In this document: piece by piece, positions 26,786 through 36,504 of the stretch
Numbering within the stretch: the stretch's first letter is position 1
Layout of the letters: every line of letters starts with the position of its first letter
Source of the DNA: Rubrivivax sp.
GTDB lineage: Bacteria; Pseudomonadota; Gammaproteobacteria; Burkholderiales; Burkholderiaceae_C
Reading direction: 5' to 3'
Assembly: GCA_024641965.1 (NCBI GenBank)
Contig: JAHECC010000014.1
Span: 1 to 43,184 of the forward strand
Length of the DNA: 43,184 nt
Program-made: the position numbers and the translations under genes
The notes under the pieces: generated by a model
What the model was told of the DNA's origin: nothing
The model's database searches: none
What the model saw: only the letters and a program-made list of their open reading frames with translations

Positions 26786-28081
26786 ATGTCAGACACCCTG
26801 CAAGACCGCCGCCTTCATGGCGCCACCGCCGATGCCTCTGCGGACACACGCAGGGTCCGTGACGACGCCGAACTGCTCTCACCGGCCACGCAAATCGTCG
26901 GCGACACGGACGTCTACCTTGGCAACGCCAGCGCCGACATCGGCAGGCGCATCGCCGACGACCAGCTCGAGCTGTTCGTGGTGTGCCAGCCCGCCGAGGC
27001 GATGCTGCAGCAGTTCGCGCAGCTCGCGCCCGACTTCATCGCGATCCACGACATCGGCACGGCGTCCTCAACGCGGCTGCTCGGTGCCGTGGCGAAAGCG
27101 GCGTCGCGCAAGGTGCAACAGCTGGTCATTCGGCGGCAGGGATATGGCGTGGCACTGGCCACGCTGCAATTCGTTGAACTGCCTTTGCGGCCCGGTCGCA
27201 ACCTGCGTGTCTACACCACGCAGATCGATGGCGACACACAGACCCGCCACCAACTGGCTCAGGTGCTGCTGGCGCACAGCCGGCTGGGCGTGATCATGGT
27301 CGGCGAACTGCCAGCCCACGCTCTGGGCAGCAGCCTGCAGCCGCTGCGCGATGCCATGGCCAAGGGACCATGGCCGAACCGGCAGATGCTGCTGGTGCCA
27401 CTGGCCTCGGCCGGCACGCTGCCGGCGCAGGCCGCAGCGATGGCCGGCAACAGCGGCGTGATGGTGCGCACCACGCCGCAGGTGGGACGGCCGACAGATG
27501 CCTGGTCCTTCATCAGCGGCGCCTGGAACCGCCTGAATCAGAACGGCACCACGGCGGCGCCGGTCCGCGCGGCAACGCCGGTGCAGGCGACACGCAGCCA
27601 AGCTTTCGCTCCGCCGCCCAGCGCAGGGTCCTATGCGCCGACGCAATCGCTCGAGTTGAACCCGATGCCGAGCACCAGCCATCAAGGTGCACTGGCGCAA
27701 ACACCGAACAGCGAAGCGCTGTGGAACGACTATGCGCGACGCTGCGCGGCCATCAAGGGTGTGACGCAATGCTGCGTGTTCGACGTCGACCTGCAGCGCT
27801 CGCTGGCGCATTCAGTCACACAGCGCTTGGCTGAACGGCTGGCTACCAAGGGCGCGATGCTGCATGCGGTGATGACCGACACGGCCAACGTGCTCGGCCT
27901 CGAGAGCGCAAACCCCGACGCGGTAATCACGTTGCCAGAGCATCTGCTGCTCATCCGGCCAATGCCGGGCAAGCCGCGCGTGGCGCTGCATCTGGTGATC
28001 GAGCGCGCCCACGGCAACATCGCGCTAACGCGTCAGCAGTTGCAGCAGATCGACACCGAACTGCTGGGCAGCGTGCACTGA
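26786..28081 (+). CDS. Unassigned two-domain protein with a possible roadblock/LC7-like C-terminal region
   Basis: The 431-residue protein has no signal peptide or membrane helix. Residues about 30-255 form an alpha/beta region (DQLELFVVCQPAEAMLQQF, then LPLRPGRNLRVYTTQIDGDT) with no family I recognise. A linker rich in A, P, S, T and Q follows (about 255-315). The last 110 residues (GVTQCCVFDVDLQRSLAHS, later HLLLIRPMPGKPRVALHLVI) have the strand-helix pattern of roadblock/longin-type domains that bind small GTPases or scaffold signalling complexes. That resemblance is by eye only. It is divergent from nadB and convergent with clpB. ATG 26786 opens a compositionally normal protein; the frame extends further upstream without domain content. 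Confidence 0.7.
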   Translation: MSDTLQDRRLHGATADASADTRRVRDDAELLSPATQIVGDTDVYLGNASADIGRRIADDQLELFVVCQPAEAMLQQFAQLAPDFIAIHDIGTASSTRLLGAVAKAASRKVQQLVIRRQGYGVALATLQFVELPLRPGRNLRVYTTQIDGDTQTRHQLAQVLLAHSRLGVIMVGELPAHALGSSLQPLRDAMAKGPWPNRQMLLVPLASAGTLPAQAAAMAGNSGVMVRTTPQVGRPTDAWSFISGAWNRLNQNGTTAAPVRAATPVQATRSQAFAPPPSAGSYAPTQSLELNPMPSTSHQGALAQTPNSEALWNDYARRCAAIKGVTQCCVFDVDLQRSLAHSVTQRLAERLATKGAMLHAVMTDTANVLGLESANPDAVITLPEHLLLIRPMPGKPRVALHLVIERAHGNIALTRQQLQQIDTELLGSVH

Positions 28082-28174
28082 GCCGGCACATGCCACACGC
28101 GGAAGGTACCGCGTGGCTGGCGAAAGCCCCGACGCGATACCAGCGGCCGGGCTGCACCGCACCGCCCAGGTTCG

Positions 28175-30772
<2,598 letters not shown>

Positions 30773-30798
30773 GGAAAGACTCCTTTGGCTTCAAGGTC

Positions 30799-30826
30799 AT
30801 CTTGGGCGGTCGGACGCTTTTTCAAG
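30799..30826 (-). promoter_or_regulatory. Candidate sigma-32 heat-shock promoter of clpB
   Basis: Reading the minus strand, CTTGAAA (30826-30820) is followed after 13 bases by CCCAAGAT (30806-30799), 26 bp before the clpB start codon. This matches the sigma-32 pattern of CTTGAAA and CCCCATnT at the correct spacing, apart from mismatches in the -10. ClpB is a known sigma-32 target. Confidence 0.6.
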
Positions 30827-30906
30827 GCAGGCCCGCTTCCTGCAATCGACACAGCGCTGTCCACCAGACCCAGATCAAGTACAAGCCGCTGCCCGACCGG
30901 TTGCTG

Positions 30907-31446
30907 ATGCAGGTGCGCACCCGATCGGGTGAGGTCTATGCCAAATGGATGACGCGGCGCATGATGCTGCGCCCGTGGCCGCCCTTTCAGAACTTGAGCG
31001 ACCAGTTGGCGCTGGCCAAGGTCGCGCCGAGCTCAACGGTCTTGCCCGAGGCATCGGCGATGTTGGCCGAATCGGCACGCCAGCGGACGCTGCCGAATGC
31101 CGATTTCATGCAGCGGTTCCATTCCGAGCAGTCGAGCCAGCCACTGTGCGAACAGCCCCTGCTGGCCGCCGAGATCGAGATGAAGACCCACCCGCGGTGC
31201 GGGCTGCAGATGAACGCGGAACTGCAAGCCGCGCTGCTACGGCTGTTCGAGCAGGCGCTGGCCAGCGCCGCCTGGAACCTGCCGCGCTGCTTCTCTTCCG
31301 AGCCGCCGGTCGCACCGGCGGCGCTGCTCAGCCGAAAGGCACCTACTGCTTGGACGCCGGCGTCGAGCCGCCCTGTACGCCCAGTGCGCCACCGGTGCCC
31401 AGCCCACCCTTCACGGTCTGCGCCCTGTAGTTGCGCACCACCTTGA
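30907..31446 (+). CDS. Hypothetical protein, probably a degraded gene
   Basis: The frame reads through QIKYKPLPDRLLMQVRT (before the first ATG), GEVYAKWMTRRMMLRPWPP and ALLRLFEQALASAAWNLP. This is the style of a short conserved cytoplasmic protein of Burkholderiales whose function I do not know. Two things are wrong with it. The similarity begins before 30907, around 30868-30900, where no ATG or GTG start is in frame. The frame also does not stop after NLP near 31284, where such proteins end, but runs on into the 3' end of the antisense CsgG-like pseudogene. The EMKTHPRCGLQMN segment also looks shortened. I consider it a decaying gene; a TTG start at 30901 or 30802 is the alternative. Confidence 0.35.
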   Translation: MQVRTRSGEVYAKWMTRRMMLRPWPPFQNLSDQLALAKVAPSSTVLPEASAMLAESARQRTLPNADFMQRFHSEQSSQPLCEQPLLAAEIEMKTHPRCGLQMNAELQAALLRLFEQALASAAWNLPRCFSSEPPVAPAALLSRKAPTAWTPASSRPVRPVRHRCPAHPSRSAPCSCAPP

Positions 31447-32199
31447 CCAGTTGGTTGTAGCTGTCGGTGAACGCGGCGATGATGATCTTGCCCTCGGGCG
31501 TCTTGCTGTAGCCGCCTGCGGCGCCGCCGGCCGCCCAGCCGTAGGCCCCGCCGAAGAGCGCGAAATCGACATCCTTGGCGCTGCCCTCGGCCGCGGCCAG
31601 TTGCACGCCGGAGCGGTTGTCGATCATCAGCAGTGTGGTCGAGGCCTCGTTGGTCTTGATGCCGCCAGCAAGGGCGCCGAGCACGCCCAGGCTGCGCGAC
31701 AGCCCGCCCAGCGCGCCGCCCAGGCCCCCGGTGTTCTGGCTGAACTGGATGCTCGGGCTCATGGTGTCGTCGGCGGCCACCATCTGGCCGGCGCCGAAGT
31801 TGCTGCCGCCGCGCATCTCGCCGGACTGCTGCAGCGCGCGCTCCATCTGCATGTTCTGCATCGAGGCACCGCGCTTCACGACGACGAAGCAGTTCGACTG
31901 CTGGATCATCATGCGCAGCACCGGCACGGTCGAGCCGAGCTGATAGGTGCGCAGCGTCGCCTACCAGGGCGCAGCCTGATCCTCGATCACGCCGATGGTG
32001 CCCAGCGTCTGGTCGCAGCGCTCGAGCGCACTGTTGGCACCCTCGGCGCTGACGCCGCCAGCCGCGCCGGTGACGGCGCCCTTGCCGCCGCCGCCGATTT
32101 CCTGGGCCGTGGCGCCGGCGGCCAGGCCGGCGAGCGGGCTGGCGGCGGCACAGACTCGCAGCACAGCAGCGGGGCAGGGAACGATTGCGGACGAAGGAT
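31343..32199 (-). pseudogene. CsgG/HfaB-family protein gene with in-frame amber codon and damaged 5' end
   Basis: The 3' part (31927 to 31343) encodes a recognisable CsgG/HfaB-family sequence: QQSNCFVVVKRG, LQQSGEMRGGSNFGAGQMV, then LLMIDNRSGVQLAAAEGSAK and AFTDSYNQLVKVVRNY. The 5' part continues in the same frame (AQEIGGGGKGAVTGAAGGV, then LGTIGVIEDQAAPW). The two are split by TAG at 31963-31961 where a tyrosine codon is likely. Further upstream the signal-peptide reading seems to sit in another frame. AGGAGAG precedes ATC-CTT-CGT (32199), which would be a start if ATC were ATG, and the SFPAPLLCC stretch there is out of frame with the rest. Normal members are lipoprotein-like or secreted outer-membrane-associated proteins. 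At least one lesion is certain from the sequence. Confidence 0.7.
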
Positions 32200-32319
32200 G
32201 GTTCTCTCCTGTGGCACGCCACTGTGGACGCGTTTGTGCAAATCGAAGTGCCCACCAGGGCTTTGCACACCTGACCAAGGAGGGGGCGGCCCGACAAACA
32301 GCCGACGACGACAGCGCGG

Positions 32320-33600
32320 CTATTCGATGAACTCGTCGCGCTCGGCGTCGTCGTACAGGCACTCCCGGCCCAGCCGGTCCATGCACAGCTCGGCCGTCCA
32401 GGGCAGCATCAGCGAGCCACAACGCGAATCGCGGTACAGCCTCTCCAGCGGCAAAGACCTGAGCATTGCCTGCCCGCCACAGGTGCGCAAGGCCAGCGTG
32501 CAGATGGCGTTGGCGTTCTCCATCACCGTGAAGTGCGCCGCGTACAGCCGTTGCCGGGCGCCTTCGTCGGGGTCGAAACGCGCCTCGCGCACGCTTTGCA
32601 GGAACAGCGCACGTGTCTGCTCGAGCTTGATGCGCATCTCGGCCACCGCCGCCTGCTTGGTCGGGTACATGCGGCGCTTCACCGGCGTCATGCCGGGCAG
32701 TTCGGCGCGCAGGTACATCACGGTGAAGTCGAAGGCCGCCTGGGCAATGCCCATGTAGGTGGGTGACAGCGTGGCGAACATGTACGGATAGCGCTTGCTC
32801 GCCTGGTGGTAAAGCCCTTCGGGCAGCAGCCGCGCACCGTCCGGCACAAACACGTCGTGCAGCAGCAGGTTGCGGCTGACGGTGCCACGCATGCCCAGCG
32901 GGTCCCACTCACCGGCGATGCTCAGGCCCGGCGCATCGGCAGGTACCGCGAGGTACAGCGTGTCGCGCTGCGTGGCACCGGGTTTGTCGAGCGTGCACAG
33001 CACGCCATAGAAGTCGGCTGAACCCGACAACGACGCAAAGATCTTGCGGCCGTTGATGATGTAGCCGCCATCCACCTTCTGCGCCAACGTCGACCAAGCC
33101 GCCTTGCCAGCGGCTGCGGCGCCGCCTTCGGAAAAAGGCTGCGCATACAGCTTGCCGTCGCGCACGATATGCTCGAAATGCTCGGCACGATGGCGCTCAT
33201 GCTCGCGGCGCTGAGCCGCACTCATGTCCAGGGCATCGGCAATGAAACCCGCGCCCATGCAGGCCGACGCATGCATGTTGAAGGACAAAGCCGTGGCGCC
33301 GCAGTGCCGCCCCAGTTCGGCCACGACCAAGGCATAGGACGCGAAGTCCCCGTCCAATCCGCCGTTCGCTTCCGGCACGCACAACGCGAGCAGGCCCGCC
33401 TGGCGCAGATCGTCGAAGTTTTCCATCGGGAAACTGGCCTCGCGGTCATGCAAGGCGGCGCGCGGTGCGAAACGCGTGCGACCCAGTTCCTCGGCGACAC
33501 CGACCCATTCGCGCTGGCGTGGGCTCAGCGCCTCGGCGTTGCCCGCGATGGACGGTGGCTGATAGCTCGATGTCTTCGGGGTGTCGGAAGGCATGCTCAT
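32320..33600 (-). CDS. Acyl-CoA-dehydrogenase-fold flavoprotein, possible monooxygenase component
   Basis: The 426-residue protein has the full acyl-CoA dehydrogenase layout: an N-terminal helical domain (FDDLRQAGLLALCVPEANGG), a central beta domain (SEGGAAAAG, GGYIINGRKIFASLSGSADFY, DPLGMRGTVSRN) and a C-terminal helical domain. Near the C-terminus, the place of the usual catalytic glutamate (IYEGTSE-like) reads LMLPWTAELC, so the normal base is missing. A flavin reductase gene lies directly upstream in the same direction (30 bp). Together this fits group D flavin monooxygenases such as DszC and HsaA, which use the same fold and reduced flavin from a partner; that is inference. ATG 33600 has AAGGA seven bases upstream. 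Confidence 0.8.
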   Translation of the reverse strand: MSMPSDTPKTSSYQPPSIAGNAEALSPRQREWVGVAEELGRTRFAPRAALHDREASFPMENFDDLRQAGLLALCVPEANGGLDGDFASYALVVAELGRHCGATALSFNMHASACMGAGFIADALDMSAAQRREHERHRAEHFEHIVRDGKLYAQPFSEGGAAAAGKAAWSTLAQKVDGGYIINGRKIFASLSGSADFYGVLCTLDKPGATQRDTLYLAVPADAPGLSIAGEWDPLGMRGTVSRNLLLHDVFVPDGARLLPEGLYHQASKRYPYMFATLSPTYMGIAQAAFDFTVMYLRAELPGMTPVKRRMYPTKQAAVAEMRIKLEQTRALFLQSVREARFDPDEGARQRLYAAHFTVMENANAICTLALRTCGGQAMLRSLPLERLYRDSRCGSLMLPWTAELCMDRLGRECLYDDAERDEFIE

Positions 33601-33630
33601 CTCATGTTCCTTGCGCGAGCAATCCACGCC

Positions 33631-34134
33631 TCAGAGTATCTCGCCCAACATGCGGTAGTGCCCGGACTGGAAGATCAACGGCGTGACGTCGGATTCGCTG
33701 GCCCTCACCACCTGTCCGATGAACAGCACATGATCGCCGGCGACCTGGGACGACACCTTCTCGCATTCGAACACCGCTGCACAGCCCGCCAGTATCGGTG
33801 CGCCGCCCAGGCCGACCGACCACAGGCCCTCGGCGAACTTGTCTTCCAGCAGCGAAGCAAAGCGGCGCGAAAGCTCCACCTGGTTCTCGGCAAGCACATT
33901 CACGCTGAAATGCGAGGCCCCAAGGAAGGCCTCGAGATTGGGGCTGACATCGCGCAAGGACCACAGCACCAGCGGCGGCTGCAGCGACAGTGAGTTGAAG
34001 GAATTCGCGGTCAACCCGACCAGGCTACCGTCGGCGGCCCGGCAGCCGATGATGGTCACGCCCGTGGCGAAACGGCCGAGCGCAGCGCGCAGCGCCTGTG
34101 CCGACAAGCCATTGTCATCCGATCGATGCTGCAT
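33631..34134 (-). CDS. Flavin reductase-like FMN-binding protein
   Basis: The 167-residue protein has the flavin reductase domain of the HpaC/FRP-like superfamily: ALGRFATGVTIIGCR at the N-terminus, LVGLTANSFNSLSLQPPLVLW around the FMN-binding loop, and SHFSVNVLAENQ, ending in GHYRMLGEIL. These proteins supply reduced FMN or FAD to separate monooxygenases. It is 30 bp upstream of the acyl-CoA-dehydrogenase-fold gene on the same strand, so a two-component oxygenase is a plausible pairing. The crcB gene ends 6 bp before its start on the same strand. Confidence 0.85.
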   Translation of the reverse strand: MQHRSDDNGLSAQALRAALGRFATGVTIIGCRAADGSLVGLTANSFNSLSLQPPLVLWSLRDVSPNLEAFLGASHFSVNVLAENQVELSRRFASLLEDKFAEGLWSVGLGGAPILAGCAAVFECEKVSSQVAGDHVLFIGQVVRASESDVTPLIFQSGHYRMLGEIL

Positions 34135-34140
34135 GCCCGA

Positions 34141-34533
34141 TCAGCCTCGCAGCACGACGCGCGCCAACGCGTAACCCAAGGCGGTGCAGGCGAGCGCGCC
34201 GAAGACGTGGGCCGAGGCGTGAAGCAGCGACATCAGCACCCGCCCGCGCTCCAGCAATTCGAGGGACTCGCCGGAAAAGGCAGAGAAGGTAGTCAAGCCG
34301 CCGAGAAAGCCGGTGATGAAGAAGGCACGGGGCAGCGCATGGGGCCAGTGCTCGAAGCCGATCAATGCCACGCCGATCATGAAGCCTCCTGCGCAGTTGA
34401 CGGCCAGGGTGCCCAGCGGGAACCCCGCCCACAACGGGTTCAGCCATCCGGCGGCGGCCCAGCGCAGCACCGCGCCGATGCCGGCACCCAGGGCCACCGC
34501 CAACACCGTGACCCAGGGCAGAACGCCGCTCAT
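34141..34533 (-). CDS. crcB: Fluoride channel CrcB/Fluc
   Basis: The 130-residue inner-membrane protein has four transmembrane helices and forms a dual-topology dimer that exports fluoride. Signatures are GAVLRW near residue 20, LAVNCAGGFMIG with the pore asparagine, and GFLGGLTTFSAFSGE, which carries the phenylalanine/threonine track and the central sodium site. It overlaps the moaE stop by 4 bp and ends an operon running from alaA. No fluoride riboswitch is seen, as expected for a gene inside an operon. Confidence 0.93.
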   Translation of the reverse strand: MSGVLPWVTVLAVALGAGIGAVLRWAAAGWLNPLWAGFPLGTLAVNCAGGFMIGVALIGFEHWPHALPRAFFITGFLGGLTTFSAFSGESLELLERGRVLMSLLHASAHVFGALACTALGYALARVVLRG

Positions 34534-35006
34534 CCGGCGTTTTCGGACTCGATGCCCCAGCGCTCGAGCGCCGCGTCGTCGCTGGCGCGCGCATCGACCC
34601 AGCGCGCACCCTCGGCCGTGCCTTCCTTCTTCCAGAAGGGTGCCTGCGTCTTCAGGTAGTCCATCAGGAACTCGCAGGCCAGGAAGGCCGGGCCCCGATG
34701 CGCCGAACTCACCGCCACCAGCACGATCTGATCGCCCGCCTCGAGCACACCAACACGGTGCACGACCCTCGCCGCGCGAATGTCGAAGCGCGCCAGCGCG
34801 TCGTCGATCATGGCTTCGATGGCCGTTTCGGTCATGCCGGGGTAGTGCTCCAGTTCCATGCGCTCGATGGCCTGGCCATCGCTGCGCTCGCGCACCGTGC
34901 CGATGAAGGTGGCGACCGCGCCGACACCGCCATCGCCCGCGCGCAGCGCCGCGACTTCGGCCGACAGGTCGAAATCGGCATGGCGGATGCTGACCCGTTC
35001 GCTCAT
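34530..35006 (-). CDS. moaE: Molybdopterin synthase catalytic subunit
   Basis: The 158-residue protein converts precursor Z (cPMP) to molybdopterin using sulfur carried on MoaD. Family motifs are present: GAVATFIGTVRERSDG, ELEHYPGMTE, the RVVHRVGVLEAGDQIVLV stretch, HRGPAFLACEFLMDYLKTQAPFWKKE with its catalytic lysine pair, and the closing GARWVDAR. ATG 35006 is chosen over a TTG two codons earlier. It is two bases from the moaD stop and overlaps crcB by 4 bp. Confidence 0.95.
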   Translation of the reverse strand: MSERVSIRHADFDLSAEVAALRAGDGGVGAVATFIGTVRERSDGQAIERMELEHYPGMTETAIEAMIDDALARFDIRAARVVHRVGVLEAGDQIVLVAVSSAHRGPAFLACEFLMDYLKTQAPFWKKEGTAEGARWVDARASDDAALERWGIESENAG

Positions 35007-35008
35007 GT

Positions 35009-35260
35009 TCAACCGCCTGTCACCGGCGGGAAAAACGCCACTTCGGACCCGTCGGACAGTACCGCGTCTTCGCTGCAGAGTTGCTGGTCAAGCGCACAGC
35101 GCACCGCGCGCTGACGCGCCAACGCCGACGCATGCGTTGGGCTGCGCTGCTGCAGCATGTCGCGCAAGCCGTGCAGCGTGCTGCCGTTGGGCATCTCGAC
35201 GGCCTCGGTGGCGCCGAGCGCCTCGCGCAGCGCAGCGAAATAGCGAACCTGGACCTTCAT
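35009..35260 (-). CDS. moaD: Molybdopterin synthase sulfur carrier subunit
   Basis: The 83-residue ubiquitin-fold protein ends in the obligatory diglycine (PPVTGG), which is activated and thiocarboxylated for sulfur transfer to the MoaE active site. The N-terminus MKVQVRYFAALREALG is typical. Its start overlaps the moeA stop by 4 bp. The moaE gene follows two bases after its stop, matching the 1:1 complex the two proteins form. Confidence 0.95.
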   Translation of the reverse strand: MKVQVRYFAALREALGATEAVEMPNGSTLHGLRDMLQQRSPTHASALARQRAVRCALDQQLCSEDAVLSDGSEVAFFPPVTGG

Positions 35261-36504
35261 CGCGCGATCAATTCGGAGAGGGGCACGAAGCGTACCGTAT
35301 CACCTCGCTTCACCGCCTGCCCAGGCGGGTTGTCGACCAACCCGTCGGCCCAGACGGTGGAGGTGAGCACGCCCGAACTCTGGTTGCCGAACAGATCCAG
35401 CCCGCCCTGCCCGTTCAGACGCACGCGCAGGAACTCGCGCCGCTTGTCGGCCTTGGGCCAGTCGAAGTCGGCACGCAACGGCAGGCCGGCCGGCAGATTT
35501 GCCTCCGCCCCCTGCAGGGCCTTCAGCACCGGCGCGACGCACAGCAAGAAGGTGACGAAACTCGACACCGGGTTGCCGGGCAGGCCGATGAACAGCGCGC
35601 CGGGCTTCACCTCGCCGAAGGCCAGCGGCTTGCCCGGCTTGATGGCGATCTGCCAGAGTTCAAGCCGTCCCTCTGCCGTGACGGCGGGCTTGAGGTGGTC
35701 TTCCTCGCCCACCGACACACCGCCCGACGTGAGGATCAGGTCATGGCCCACCGCCGCCTGGCGCAGCGCCTCGCGCGTGGCCTGCAGTTGGTCGGGCACG
35801 ATGCCCAGATCGCTGACCTCGCAACCCGCGCCTTGCAGCAGCGCGCGCAGCAGGTAGCGATTCGAGTTGTAGATCGCGCCGGGTGTCAGCGGCTCGCCCG
35901 GCATTACCAATTCGTCGCCGGTGGAAAACAGCGCGACGCGCGGTCGGCGCGCGACACTCAGTGCGGCCGCGCCGACGCTGGCCGCCAGGCCGAGAGCCTG
36001 AGGCGTCAGCCGCGTGCCCCTGGCCAGCACCACGTCGCCCAGGCGCACGTCCTCGCCGCGGCGGCGAATCCACTCACCCGGCTTCGGCGCCGACAACACG
36101 CGCACATCGCCCAGGCCTTCTCCGGCGATGGCCTCGCACTGTTCCTGCATCAGCACCGCGTCGGCGCCTGGCGGGATCTGCGCGCCAGTGAAGATGCGCG
36201 CCGCGCTGCCGTGCGCCAGCGGTTGGCCTACGACGCCTGCAGCTATGCGCTGCGACACCGGCAGCACAGTGCCAGGGGCAGTGGCTTCGGCGGCACGCAG
36301 CGCATAGCCGTCCATTGAACTGTTGTCGGCCGGCGGCACGTCCAGGCCAGAGCGAACTTCGACTGCCAGGACCCGGCCCAGCGCATCGAAGGTCGACACG
36401 CTCTCGGTGTCGGCGATGGCGTGCGTGATTGCCACACGATGCAGCCTCTGCAGCGCCTCGTCCAGGCTCAACAGCGGCGGCCTTGCGCTGCTGGGGTCGG
36501 TCAT
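35257..36504 (-). CDS. moeA: Molybdopterin molybdenumtransferase
   Basis: The 415-residue protein inserts molybdate into adenylylated molybdopterin. It shows the domain order of MoeA: LLSLDEALQRL at the start, DVPPADNSSMDGYALR with the conserved aspartate, the ARIFTGAQIPPGADAV stretch, then the molybdopterin-binding domain with FSTGDELVMPG, and TSGGVSVGEEDHLK, and GLPGNPVSSFV, followed by the small C-terminal domain. ATG 36504 overlaps the thrC stop by 4 bp; a long frame upstream is an antisense-free read-through artefact inside thrC and not part of the gene. Confidence 0.95.
   Translation of the reverse strand: MTDPSSARPPLLSLDEALQRLHRVAITHAIADTESVSTFDALGRVLAVEVRSGLDVPPADNSSMDGYALRAAEATAPGTVLPVSQRIAAGVVGQPLAHGSAARIFTGAQIPPGADAVLMQEQCEAIAGEGLGDVRVLSAPKPGEWIRRRGEDVRLGDVVLARGTRLTPQALGLAASVGAAALSVARRPRVALFSTGDELVMPGEPLTPGAIYNSNRYLLRALLQGAGCEVSDLGIVPDQLQATREALRQAAVGHDLILTSGGVSVGEEDHLKPAVTAEGRLELWQIAIKPGKPLAFGEVKPGALFIGLPGNPVSSFVTFLLCVAPVLKALQGAEANLPAGLPLRADFDWPKADKRREFLRVRLNGQGGLDLFGNQSSGVLTSTVWADGLVDNPPGQAVKRGDTVRFVPLSELIAR

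Noticed and set aside
28096-28116. Hairpin CACGCGG/CCGCGTG between the unassigned gene and clpB
   Set aside because: Short imperfect stem without a T-tract; not enough to call a terminator.
34534-35260. Fluoride riboswitch for crcB
   Set aside because: The crcB start overlaps moaE, so there is no leader, and no riboswitch-like fold was recognised.
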